Shown here: piece by piece, positions 35,202 through 43,210 of the stretch
Numbering within the stretch: the first letter of the stretch is position 1
Layout: every line of letters begins with the position of its first letter
The notes under the pieces: model-generated
What the model saw: the letters and a program-made list of their open reading frames with translations, nothing else
What the model was told of the DNA's origin: nothing
Databases searched by the model: none
Assembly (NCBI RefSeq): GCF_018613325.1
Contig: NZ_JAGGQJ010000025.1
Location: 62,001-126,000, forward strand
Length of the DNA stretch: 64,000 nt
Reading direction: 5' to 3'
Source of the DNA: Bacillus sp. ISL-34
GTDB lineage: Bacteria > Bacillota > Bacilli > Bacillales > DSM-1321
Position numbers and translations under genes: made by a program

Positions 35202-36395
35202 TTATATCTGTTTATTTTCAATGATGGTACTGATTCCTAATCCACCTGCTATACATAGTGTGATCAGCCCATATCTTTTTCCGGTTCTTTCTAACTCATG
35301 TATCAATTTGGTTGCTAAAATTGCACCTGTGGCACCAATTGGATGTCCCATGGCAATGGCACCGCCATTAGGATTCACCTTATTCATATCAAGCTTCAAT
35401 TCTTTTATTACTGCCAAAGCTTGTGCAGAAAAAGCTTCGTTCAGTTCTATCAAATCAATATCATTCATTTTCAGCCCTGACATTTGAAGCGCTTTCAAGC
35501 TAGAGTTGACAGGCCCGAGCCCCATGTAATTCGGAGATACGCCTGCTGCCGCTTGAGCAATCATTCTTGCTTTCGGCTTTTTACCACGCCTTTTTGCCGC
35601 TTCTTCCGACATAAGTATCAGAGCGGATGCACCATCATTTCTTCCACTACTATTTCCAGCGGTTACCGTTCCATTTTTCTTGAAAACCGGTTTTAAACTA
35701 GCCAACTTTTCCAGACTGGTTTCTCTTGGGTGCTCATCCACATTAAATTCCATTAACCCTTTTTTCGTTTTAATTTGATAGGGAACGATTTCTTTCGAAA
35801 ATATTTCAGTAGAAATTGCCCGTTTTGCATTTTCTTGGCTCCTTAAAGCAAATTCATCTTGTTCAGTCCTTGAAATGGAATATTTTTCAGCAAGATTTTC
35901 TGCTGTCATTCCCATCGTTAACATACCGTAATCTTCAATGGGCTGTGAACCTGGCTGGCTTTCCGTATTCGGGTCCAATAACTGTCCATTGCCTGATTTC
36001 AACCCAAAACGGATATTTCTCATATAGTATGGAGCCGTGCTCATTGATTCCGCTCCGCCTGCAATGATTACCTCTCCAAATCCGCATTGTATTTGTTGAC
36101 TGGCAGAATTGATTGCCTGGATGCCGGATCCGCATTGTCTGTGTACGGTATAACCTGGAACTTCCACAGGAAATCCTGCCCGGAGCGATGCAACTCTTGC
36201 CAAATTTGATGCGTCTGAGCTTTGTTTGGCTTGTCCCATAATCACTTCATCAATACTCTCTTTAGGAATATCCGCTCTCTTGACAACTTCATCTAGGACA
36301 GCGCCAGCCAGGAAGTCGGCAGGAACATTTTCCAATGCTCCCCCCAATTTCCCTATAGCGGTGCGAACCGAGTCTATAATAACTACATTGCTCAA
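35202..36395 (-). CDS. pcaF: Thiolase, probable beta-ketoadipyl-CoA thiolase
   Basis: 397 residues with the thiolase nucleophile Cys in HRQCGSGIQ (about residue 88), His in MGHPIGATGA and second Cys in LCIAGGLG. In this operon it should cleave 3-oxoadipyl-CoA to succinyl-CoA and acetyl-CoA, the last step of the pathway. Sequence alone does not separate it from acetyl-CoA acetyltransferase; context decides. It follows the DUF3870 gene by 4 bp. Confidence 0.88.
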   Translation of the reverse strand: MSNVVIIDSVRTAIGKLGGALENVPADFLAGAVLDEVVKRADIPKESIDEVIMGQAKQSSDASNLARVASLRAGFPVEVPGYTVHRQCGSGIQAINSASQQIQCGFGEVIIAGGAESMSTAPYYMRNIRFGLKSGNGQLLDPNTESQPGSQPIEDYGMLTMGMTAENLAEKYSISRTEQDEFALRSQENAKRAISTEIFSKEIVPYQIKTKKGLMEFNVDEHPRETSLEKLASLKPVFKKNGTVTAGNSSGRNDGASALILMSEEAAKRRGKKPKARMIAQAAAGVSPNYMGLGPVNSSLKALQMSGLKMNDIDLIELNEAFSAQALAVIKELKLDMNKVNPNGGAIAMGHPIGATGAILATKLIHELERTGKRYGLITLCIAGGLGISTIIENKQI

Positions 36396-36399
36396 TTTT

Positions 36400-36738
36400 C
36401 TACCCCCTTCTATTTTTATTTCTTTCTTCTAAACTATCCTTATACCTTTGGTGTGCTATTTTCAAGGCAACAATCACCGACTGCTGCGATGGAGCTAAAA
36501 AGTCCGTTTTAATATTCTCTATTAAGGGATCAATATCTTTACTAAAATCAAAACCAACTATCATTCGCTTAAAAAAATCTTGGGCCAAAGTCGTTAAAAA
36601 CGTAAATTCTGCATTAATGATAATGTGACTTTCCTTGTGGATTTCCAGTACCATCCCAGCGTATTTATAATTTTCATACATGCTCGTATTTTGCGGTGCC
36701 TTCGCATAGGCCGTGATTAATAATGTTGGCTGTCCCAT
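36400..36738 (-). CDS. DUF3870 domain protein
   Basis: 112 residues; matches the DUF3870 pattern (an opening strand LLITAYAKAPQ, VLEIHKESHIIINAEFTFLT in the middle, SQQSVIVALKIAHQRYKD at the end). No catalytic function is established for the family. Placed between catB and the thiolase gene, it is one of three candidates for the missing muconolactone isomerase step. Confidence 0.75.
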   Translation of the reverse strand: MGQPTLLITAYAKAPQNTSMYENYKYAGMVLEIHKESHIIINAEFTFLTTLAQDFFKRMIVGFDFSKDIDPLIENIKTDFLAPSQQSVIVALKIAHQRYKDSLEERNKNRRG

Positions 36739-36813
36739 ATAAAACTACATCCTCTCAAGATTACTTGCATAAACCAGTGGGTGTTCCATAATCCCCTTTC
36801 CAGTTTATATTAA

Positions 36814-37929
36814 TTAAAGGCCTCTTGAAAAATGTTTTACTTTTTCCTTATCTATCTCCATGCCAAATCCTGGACCATCCGGGATGATTATTTCATAATT
36901 CTCATATTTAATTTGGTTTAGCGTAATATTTTCTTTGAAAAGTAACGGTCCAAATAATTCTGTACCGAATTCAAATTTTGGAATGGTTGAATAAAGTTGT
37001 GCACAAATGGCCGTTCCTAATGATGATTCAATCATCGTTCCCCCATACAAACCAAAACCTACTCCTTCAGCAATTGCAGCCACCTTTTTCGTTTGGGTCA
37101 TTCCACCATGTTTACATATTTTCAAGGCGAAGGAATTACCTGCTCTATGTTTAGCTATTTGGAATGAATCCTGAACAGTATTCAATGATTCATCGGCCAT
37201 GATCGGGACCTTAAACCGATCGGTCAATCTTGACATCCCTTCATTATCCCAAGCAGGCAGCGGCTGTTCGACCATGGAAACCCCACCTTCCTGTAAGGCT
37301 TCAATGCAATACGTAGCTGTTGTTTCATCCCAAGCTTGATTAACATCAACAGTAAAGCGTGCTTGATCTCCTACGGCTTCTATAATTTTCAATACATGCT
37401 CCACATTCTTATATGGATTACCTTTGCCAATTTTCAATTTAAAGATATTATGACGTTTTTGGTGTAAGGATTCTTTCGCTTCTTCGATATCTTTATTCGT
37501 ATCCCCACTTGCCAAAGTCCATGCCACCGGCAATGATTTATGAATTTTCCCTCCGAATAGTTCATAGGTAGGGATGTTTCTCCTTCTAGCTACTAAATCC
37601 ACCATGGCCGACTCAACGACAGCCTTCGCAAAATTATTTCCTCTAACATTTAGTGAAACTTCATGCATGATTTTGTCATAATGGACTGGGTTTTTACCAA
37701 CTATAAGCGGGGTGATATATTTATCAATATTCACCTTTATTGCCTCAGGCGTCCCCTCACCATATGAAGCCCCCCCTATTGTCGCCACTTCTGCCCAACC
37801 TTCCGCTCCCTCTTCATCCATGACACGGGCAAGAATGATCGTTTGTTCCACAATCGTATGCATGGCAAGCTGATGAGGACGAATTGTGGGTAAATCAATA
37901 ATGTATACATCAATTGAACGTATTTTCAT
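36814..37929 (-). CDS. catB: Muconate cycloisomerase (enolase superfamily)
   Basis: 371 residues. MLE-subgroup residues are visible: FKLKIGKG (catalytic Lys), DVNQAWDE, VEQPLP and ADESLN (metal ligands), and KICKHGG (second Lys). It converts cis,cis-muconate to (4S)-muconolactone. The GGASYGEG loop near residue 50 is typical of CatB. It is encoded behind pcaJ by 20 bp and before DUF3870. Confidence 0.9.
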   Translation of the reverse strand: MKIRSIDVYIIDLPTIRPHQLAMHTIVEQTIILARVMDEEGAEGWAEVATIGGASYGEGTPEAIKVNIDKYITPLIVGKNPVHYDKIMHEVSLNVRGNNFAKAVVESAMVDLVARRRNIPTYELFGGKIHKSLPVAWTLASGDTNKDIEEAKESLHQKRHNIFKLKIGKGNPYKNVEHVLKIIEAVGDQARFTVDVNQAWDETTATYCIEALQEGGVSMVEQPLPAWDNEGMSRLTDRFKVPIMADESLNTVQDSFQIAKHRAGNSFALKICKHGGMTQTKKVAAIAEGVGFGLYGGTMIESSLGTAICAQLYSTIPKFEFGTELFGPLLFKENITLNQIKYENYEIIIPDGPGFGMEIDKEKVKHFSRGL

Positions 37930-37949
37930 TTAATCCACCTTTTTAACAT

Positions 37950-38594
37950 TTAATAGATAAAATCCGCTTCCGTTTTTGCTCTTACTTCTTCAATTGTTAC
38001 ACCCGGCATTAATTCAATCAGATTCAACTGTTTGTCAATAACTTCAAAGACAGCCAATTCGGTGATGATCATGTCAACGCTTCGAGTGGAAGTAATCGGG
38101 TAGGTGCATTTCTTTAAAACCTTACTTTTACCTTCCTTACTTGTATGATTCATTGTCACGATCACTTTTTTGGCGCCAACCAACAGGTCCATCGCTCCTC
38201 CAACACCCATGATATTCTTGCCAGGTACCGCCCAATTTGCAATTTCCCCGGTTTGACCTACCTGCAAAACACCTAAGATAGCAACATCAATATGTCCTCC
38301 ACGGATCATTGCAAACGATTCTGCACTATTAAAGAATGATGCACCAATCGTTTCCCCTACCGGTAACTTGCCTGCATTAACTAAATTGGGATCGATTTCA
38401 TCTTCATCAACTTCTGCAACCCCTAGTAATCCATTTTCCGTATGGAAAAAAACATTTTCATCATCAATGTATTTTGCAACCAAGGTTGGAATCCCGATTC
38501 CAAGGTTCACTGTACAAGGACACGTCAATTCTTTTGCCGCGCGTCTTGCAATCATATTTTGCATTAATTCTTTGTCACTCATGATCTTTGACAC
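37950..38594 (-). CDS. pcaJ: 3-oxoadipate CoA-transferase subunit B
   Basis: 214 residues, beta subunit of the succinyl-CoA:3-oxoacid CoA-transferase family. The covalent-intermediate Glu lies in HTENGLLG, preceded by NLGIGIPTLV. With PcaI it activates 3-oxoadipate with CoA from succinyl-CoA. Its start overlaps the pcaI stop by 20 bp, so the subunits are co-translated. Confidence 0.92.
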   Translation of the reverse strand: MSKIMSDKELMQNMIARRAAKELTCPCTVNLGIGIPTLVAKYIDDENVFFHTENGLLGVAEVDEDEIDPNLVNAGKLPVGETIGASFFNSAESFAMIRGGHIDVAILGVLQVGQTGEIANWAVPGKNIMGVGGAMDLLVGAKKVIVTMNHTSKEGKSKVLKKCTYPITSTRSVDMIITELAVFEVIDKQLNLIELMPGVTIEEVRAKTEADFIY

Positions 38595-39264
38595 CTTCCT
38601 TCGTCAGGATTTTCTTTGCCTTGATAATTCCATCGACGAATAGATGCGGTGTTACAATCTCCTCTGGCGGGAGTTCTCCAGGTTCAACTATCTCATCCAC
38701 TTCCGCAATTACGATATCTGCAGCTGTTGCCATAACCGGATTAAAGTTTCGGGCCGTTTTATAATAAACAAGATTACCAAGTGTATCTGCCTTCCATGCC
38801 CTGATCAAAGCCACATTTGCTCTTATGGCAGGTTCAAAAATATATGATGCTCCATTTATTTCCCTTTCTTCTTTTCCTTTAGCTAAATCGGTCCCTACAC
38901 TTGTCTTCGTATAGTAACCGCCTATGCCAGCACCGCCAGCACGGATGGATTCCGCTAATGTCCCCTGTGGTAATAGTTCTAATTCAATTTCACCACGTTG
39001 GTAAAACTCCCCTATTTCACGATTGCTTGTAAAATAAGAACCAATCGCCTTTTTTATTTTCTTCTGGCTTAGGAGAACTCCCAGACCTTTCCCTTTCTCG
39101 CCTAGATTGTTACTGATTACTGTCAAGCCTGCTACATCCTTTTTGGTCAAACCATCTATTAATGTAAGAGGGGCACCGATCAAGCCAAATCCACCTACCA
39201 TTAATGTATGATCGTTCTTCACACAAGATAAAGCTGCTTCTATATCTTGATGTACTTTCGTCAT
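38575..39264 (-). CDS. pcaI: 3-oxoadipate CoA-transferase subunit A
   Basis: 229 residues, alpha subunit, with MVGGFGLIGAPLTLIDGL and VGTDLAKGKEEREINGASYI. The ATG at 39264 follows GGTGGG and lies 22 bp after the preceding stop; codons further upstream overlap the neighbour and are unlikely starts. Works with the gene product downstream. Confidence 0.92.
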   Translation of the reverse strand: MTKVHQDIEAALSCVKNDHTLMVGGFGLIGAPLTLIDGLTKKDVAGLTVISNNLGEKGKGLGVLLSQKKIKKAIGSYFTSNREIGEFYQRGEIELELLPQGTLAESIRAGGAGIGGYYTKTSVGTDLAKGKEEREINGASYIFEPAIRANVALIRAWKADTLGNLVYYKTARNFNPVMATAADIVIAEVDEIVEPGELPPEEIVTPHLFVDGIIKAKKILTKEGVKDHE

Positions 39265-39286
39265 GTTTTTTCCCACCAATCTCACG

Positions 39287-40006
39287 TTACTTATTTTCAA
39301 TTAATGAATCACTTGCCTCAAACCAAGCAGGTATTCCAGCAGTCAATAAGCAAATCAGTCCCACTTCAGCTAATTGTTCTTCCGAAGCGCCATTTAACCT
39401 TGCCGCCTCCATCCATTCCCCAACCTGTTTCCCTTTTAATTCTGTAATGAATATTCCTGTCATCAGGAGATGTTTTAGCCTTTTTGACACCACTGAATCA
39501 CTTAATATATAATCTTTGATGGAGTTTTGGTCTTCCGATTTAACCAATTTCAAAACATTCGAGACGAAACCCGACTCCTCATCCCCTAATAGTTCAATCA
39601 TATAAAGCAGGATTTCTTCAGCTGTTCCTTGAGGGCAACTTGCTTCGGGATATCGAATGCCTTTAAGTGTAAGAGCATACTCCAAAGACTTTATTCCAGT
39701 TTTTAATCCTTCAGTTCCGTTATATAAGTAAGAGACAATTAGGTATTCCACCAGTTCGGGTATTGTTGCTCCACCATCCATTGCCCCTTTTGTATGGTAA
39801 ACCATACTCCGTTCATATAACCTCGCAGCATTCATGCCTACTAGTAATATATCTTTCTCCTTCTTCGTCAAGGCTCCTTCTTGCATGATGTTACTGCGTA
39901 AGTTTGTATAGTGATCAAGTGCATCAGGGCTATAATCGTGCATTTTTTGCACCCAGCCTGGTACCACATCATAAACTTTTTTGAAATACAATAATCCTTC
40001 GCTCAT
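39287..40006 (-). CDS. Double carboxymuconolactone decarboxylase-like (AhpD-fold) protein
   Basis: 239 residues with two AhpD/CMD-like segments (about 20-105 and 150-230; the second carries GASEEQLAEVGLICLLTAGIPAW). The first segment has ERSMVYHTKGAMDGGATIPELVEYL, read in two parts, close to the PcaC/CMD pattern. No CxxC peroxidase pair is seen. PcaC removes the carboxyl group of carboxymuconolactone, a reaction not needed from catechol, so this fused form may instead handle muconolactone or a side product. Confidence 0.75.
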   Translation of the reverse strand: MSEGLLYFKKVYDVVPGWVQKMHDYSPDALDHYTNLRSNIMQEGALTKKEKDILLVGMNAARLYERSMVYHTKGAMDGGATIPELVEYLIVSYLYNGTEGLKTGIKSLEYALTLKGIRYPEASCPQGTAEEILLYMIELLGDEESGFVSNVLKLVKSEDQNSIKDYILSDSVVSKRLKHLLMTGIFITELKGKQVGEWMEAARLNGASEEQLAEVGLICLLTAGIPAWFEASDSLIENK

Positions 40007-40020
40007 TCGTCTGCACCTCT

Positions 40021-40707
40021 TTAAATTAATTGAGAGTCAAGTATCGATAGTGCTCTTATAGGTGAGGCTGTTGCATTTTTTAGTTTTAAAGGGATCCCGA
40101 AAAAAAGAAAGCGAGAATGCTTAGGCAATTTTTCAAGATTCACTAGATTTTCAACGATATATATATCATGGTTCAGTAATTTTTGATGAATTCCGCTTTC
40201 TGAATACTGGTTCAAATCGGCCTTGGGCAAATCCAACCCGACAATATGTATTTGCTTTTCAATAAACCATTGTGCCACACTATCATCTAAGGCCTGCGCT
40301 TCAAAAAAGCCTTCTTCGCCCCATGATTTCCCCCATGTCCTGATGAGGACGATATCGTTTTTTTCAACATATACCCCCTGCCTGCGTTCCGCCTCTTCAA
40401 GTAAAGCTTTCGTAACAGGTTCATGTGTCGCTTTTAACATGCTTACATCCAATATGATGGCATCCCCAAACATATTCTTCAGATTGATGTTTTCCACCGA
40501 CTCCCCGTTTTCAGAGTAATGGGAAGGCACATCGACATGCGTCCCACTATGGTCAGAAAAAGAAATCAACTTGGAACGGTATCCTTTAGGATGTGAATCA
40601 GATTTTCCCATATGTTCAAGAGGTTCGTCTTTAATGCCTATTGCAGGTAAATCATTATTTGTAACTAGACCATCGTAAAGTTCCAATGTTAAATCAATGA
40701 TTTTCAA
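40021..40707 (-). CDS. Cyclase-family metal hydrolase (kynurenine formamidase-like)
   Basis: 228 residues. The metal-binding signature HSGTHVDVPSHY is intact and IIDLTLELYDG opens the chain. Members hydrolyse or cyclise amides, lactones and cyclic imides. I choose the TTG at 40707, with GGGGG 8 bp upstream; the ATG at 40728 has no site. It is the first gene of the catechol operon, directly behind the structured leader, and is a candidate for a lactone-handling step. Confidence 0.82.
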   Translation of the reverse strand: MKIIDLTLELYDGLVTNNDLPAIGIKDEPLEHMGKSDSHPKGYRSKLISFSDHSGTHVDVPSHYSENGESVENINLKNMFGDAIILDVSMLKATHEPVTKALLEEAERRQGVYVEKNDIVLIRTWGKSWGEEGFFEAQALDDSVAQWFIEKQIHIVGLDLPKADLNQYSESGIHQKLLNHDIYIVENLVNLEKLPKHSRFLFFGIPLKLKNATASPIRALSILDSQLI

Positions 40708-40750
40708 CCATAAAACCCCCAAATTCATTAAGCGTTTACATTATCACGAC

Positions 40751-40868
40751 AAAAATGGCTACCCTAAACATTACTATCAATAATTGATAGCAGGTGTTTA
40801 AGGTAGCCAGTTGTTCACTAGTTGTTATTAAAAAAGGTTATTTTTTAATAGCTAGTGAATAGGCAATA
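40751..40868 (-). ncRNA. Structured leader RNA with terminator, copy 1 (catechol operon)
   Basis: After a conserved TTGCCTATTCA box the minus strand forms a long stem (TTCACTAG / CTAGTGAA outside, TATTAAAAAA / TTTTTTAATA inside; 40814-40859). Then follows ACTGGCTA and a terminator (GGCTACC..GGGTAGCC, 40757-40808) with a T-run. The stem starts 32 nt after the -10 element, exactly as in the copy at 41837-41954. Base changes between copies preserve pairing in both stems. The 5' GCC can pair with GGC of the terminator's first arm, giving a possible antiterminator. Confidence 0.75.
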
Positions 40869-40891
40869 ATTAAGTTTATTATATATTCTTA

Positions 40892-40919
40892 ATATTACAC
40901 TATTTTCTGTTAATTTCAA
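40892..40919 (-). promoter_or_regulatory. Promoter of the catechol operon
   Basis: Minus strand TTGAAA, 16-bp spacer, TAATAT, located so that transcription would start just before the structured leader. The same arrangement recurs at 41978-42005. Confidence 0.6.
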
Positions 40920-40947
40920 TATTATTTTTAAAATAACTGCAAAAAAA

Positions 40948-41781
40948 TCAAATTCGTTTTAAAAAAGATTTTATCCCTTCGTTGATTTCCACTCTATTTT
41001 CAAACACCATTGTATAGTGATTACATGCAGAAACGATCGTTTCGATATCAGGTGTATATTTCTTCGTATCAGCATAGGCTTCTTCATAAAATAATGGAGG
41101 AAATTCCCCTATTTTCCCACTGGCATACACCAATAAGGTTTTACAGGAAATTTGTCTACAAACTTCTTTAGGGACAAAAGAATAAAAACTATCAAAATCT
41201 CTAAGAACGCTATCTTCTGATGATTTATTCTCCCAGTGACCATCCACTTCATGAACCTCATACTCCACCACACTTTGCAGATGATCCGTCCATTTGATAC
41301 CCAAACGGCTATAAATTCCCTTTATTTCTGCAATATAACTTTCTTGAGATTCATATTCTTTACTTAATCGGCCTAGTGATGGCTGTACGATGTCCCTTTG
41401 TTGTTGAGAGGAAGCGGCAGCACCATCCAATAATATCAGGGCTTGTACCGAGGTTAATTTGCTGGCTACAACGCTTGAGATGAAGGCCCCCATTGAATAC
41501 CCGATCAAAATCGGATTTTTAATCTTTAACTCTTGAATTAACTCAATTACATCTTCTGCATGCTTGAAAAGAGTAGACTGCACATCTGCCCTCGAACTAT
41601 TTCCCCTCCCTCTTAAGTCAATCGAGATGACTCTGTACTCGCCTTTTAACATTTCTGCATAATAATGCATTTGCTTATGATTACCAGTTAAACCATGTAT
41701 GGCGATGATTGGCCCTTTCGTTCCGGGATAATCAGCAATTTGGATTCTGTGATTCCCCAATTCCTTAACATACATTTCCAT
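40948..41781 (-). CDS. Alpha/beta hydrolase, probable 3-oxoadipate enol-lactonase
   Basis: 277 residues. The oxyanion motif AIHGLTGN, nucleophile Ser in IGYSMGAF, Asp in the LVYASGKIGEFPP region and His in SACNHYTMV form the usual triad. In this setting the expected reaction is hydrolysis of 3-oxoadipate enol-lactone to 3-oxoadipate (PcaD role). It is encoded apart from the main operon but carries its own copy of the same leader RNA, so the two units are probably co-regulated. Confidence 0.8.
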   Translation of the reverse strand: MEMYVKELGNHRIQIADYPGTKGPIIAIHGLTGNHKQMHYYAEMLKGEYRVISIDLRGRGNSSRADVQSTLFKHAEDVIELIQELKIKNPILIGYSMGAFISSVVASKLTSVQALILLDGAAASSQQQRDIVQPSLGRLSKEYESQESYIAEIKGIYSRLGIKWTDHLQSVVEYEVHEVDGHWENKSSEDSVLRDFDSFYSFVPKEVCRQISCKTLLVYASGKIGEFPPLFYEEAYADTKKYTPDIETIVSACNHYTMVFENRVEINEGIKSFLKRI

Positions 41782-41836
41782 AGTGACACTCCTCCATATC
41801 CATGATTAATAACATAAACCAGCCTACATATTTAAT

Positions 41837-41954
41837 AAAAAAAGCTATCTTAACTTCACCATCAAGATAACTTGATCGAGAAATTAAGATAGCCAGTCAG
41901 TTCATTAATTTTCATTAAAAAAGGGCTTTTTTTAATGATTAATGAATAGGCAAG
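41837..41954 (-). ncRNA. Structured leader RNA with terminator, copy 2 (hydrolase gene)
   Basis: Same order as copy 1: TTGCCTATTCA, a long stem (TTCATTAAT / ATTAATGAA outside, CATTAAAAAA / TTTTTTAATG inside; 41901-41945), ACTGGCTA, and a terminator (GGCTATCTTAA / TTAAGATAGC, 41844-41894) followed by seven T. Relative to copy 1, C-G becomes T-A and G-C becomes A-T in the outer stem, T-A becomes C-G in the inner stem and C-G becomes T-A in the terminator, all keeping pairs. It ends 56 bp before the hydrolase start. Confidence 0.75.
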
Positions 41955-41977
41955 ATATAAATACATGTAATGATTCC

Positions 41978-42005
41978 ATTTTACATGAAGTTCTAATTTT
42001 CTCAA
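41978..42005 (-). promoter_or_regulatory. Promoter of the hydrolase gene
   Basis: Minus strand TTGAGA, 16-bp spacer, TAAAAT, 32 nt before the leader stem; matches the geometry of the promoter at 40892-40919. Confidence 0.6.
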
Positions 42006-42059
42006 TTATAATTTGATGATTTTGATTTATCAGTGATTTAAAGCTGGTACCTGGGAATT

Positions 42060-42521
42060 TTATCGAAGGAGATCCTCTATGGTCTCACTCCATCGTTCAA
42101 CAACTTCTTTAGGATTTTTCAAGTCGATTTTAATTCCAGAGGTTATTTCAGCATACTTAGCCATATCCTCCCGTGCCTCTACTATTTGGGCGTAGAATCT
42201 TTCTCTTTGGTGCTGGGCATTTGGCAGCTCTTTTAATCTCTCTAATGAAAGTCGAATATATTGTGCTTTACCTTTCCAAAACAAAACCAGTGTAGCTTTT
42301 TGGGTACGAATGACATTGGCTGTAGTCGAAGTATCCGGCCATAGGCCAATCCTTAATTCCTTCCGGCTTACCGCTACGATCTCACCCACGCTAATCATTG
42401 CAGTATGCGGCCATCCTTCTTCACTTACCGTCAACAGCATCATGGCTTCATGCTGCTTGTCGACAGGTTCTTTACCATTTAACAAGTCGAATACCTCTTC
42501 TGGCATTTCCATCCCATTCAT
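42060..42521 (-). CDS. Pyridoxamine 5'-phosphate oxidase-fold (flavin-binding) protein
   Basis: 153 residues of the split-barrel flavin/PNPOx family, with AMISVGEIVAVSRKELRIGLWPDTSTTANV typical of the FMN-binding region, read over two strands. It follows ubiX by 58 bp. B. subtilis-type decarboxylase operons end in a short third gene (bsdD), and this gene takes that place with a different protein. It may bind or reduce the flavin used by UbiX, or handle the aromatic product; this is inference. Confidence 0.72.
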   Translation of the reverse strand: MNGMEMPEEVFDLLNGKEPVDKQHEAMMLLTVSEEGWPHTAMISVGEIVAVSRKELRIGLWPDTSTTANVIRTQKATLVLFWKGKAQYIRLSLERLKELPNAQHQRERFYAQIVEAREDMAKYAEITSGIKIDLKNPKEVVERWSETIEDLLR

Positions 42522-42579
42522 TTTTTCACCTTTTTCTTTAATTCCTTAAGTAATTAACACTAAATCCCCTGCTATTCTG

Positions 42580-43155
42580 TTATATTTTGGCGCGATATTT
42601 CATTCCGTCCCAACGTTTTGCACCGTGAATATCGATTTCAAACTGATCTAACGCCCTATAAGCAAGATGATCAATGATATCGTTAACATTATCAGGATGA
42701 TTATAGAAGGCTGGCATCGGGGGGAATATAATGGTCCCCATTTTGGAAAGCTCCGTCATATTCTCCAAATGAATCGTATTTAGAGGGGTTTCTCTTGTCA
42801 TTAGTAATAATTTTTTTCTTTCTTTCAACATGACGTCAGCAGATCGCGTTAATAGATTATCCGCTAATCCCATGCGAATGGAAGCTAGTGTTTTCATACT
42901 GCAAGGTGCCACGATCATGCCATCAACTCGGTATGATCCACTTGATATTCTTGCTGCTTGATCTTTGTAAGAATAGGAATGATCAGCTAATCCCTCCACA
43001 TCTTTAACAGAATATGAAGTTTCATGTTGAATTGTGGCATGTGCCCAAGGGGACATGATTAAATGGGTCTCCACTTCACTGCTTTTAAGCATCTGAAGGA
43101 TCCTAATTCCGAAAATGGCTCCAGTCGCTCCTGTTATCCCAACAATGATTTTCAT
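42580..43155 (-). CDS. ubiX: UbiX-family flavin prenyltransferase
   Basis: 191 residues. Opens IIVGITGATGAIFGIRIL, with the phosphate-binding and FMN-binding stretches VAPCSMKTLASIRMG and LLMTRETPLNTIHLENM typical of UbiX/Pad1. It makes the prenylated FMN cofactor needed by the UbiD-type decarboxylase encoded 55 bp upstream. GAGGGG lies before the ATG. Confidence 0.94.
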   Translation of the reverse strand: MKIIVGITGATGAIFGIRILQMLKSSEVETHLIMSPWAHATIQHETSYSVKDVEGLADHSYSYKDQAARISSGSYRVDGMIVAPCSMKTLASIRMGLADNLLTRSADVMLKERKKLLLMTRETPLNTIHLENMTELSKMGTIIFPPMPAFYNHPDNVNDIIDHLAYRALDQFEIDIHGAKRWDGMKYRAKI

Positions 43156-43210
43156 TAATTCCCCTCCTTATTCATTAGTCATTGAATCGAAACTTTTTAA
43201 TATAGAGAAT

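Noticed and set aside
40751-41954. ANTAR-type two-hairpin antiterminator or T-box
   Set aside because: The stems lack the paired hexanucleotide loops of ANTAR targets and there is no T-box sequence or specifier loop; the layout is different.
40751-41954. Pair of miniature inverted-repeat insertions
   Set aside because: Both lie at the same distance from a promoter, on the coding strand and before functionally linked genes, with no flanking duplication seen. Not fully excluded without a genome search.
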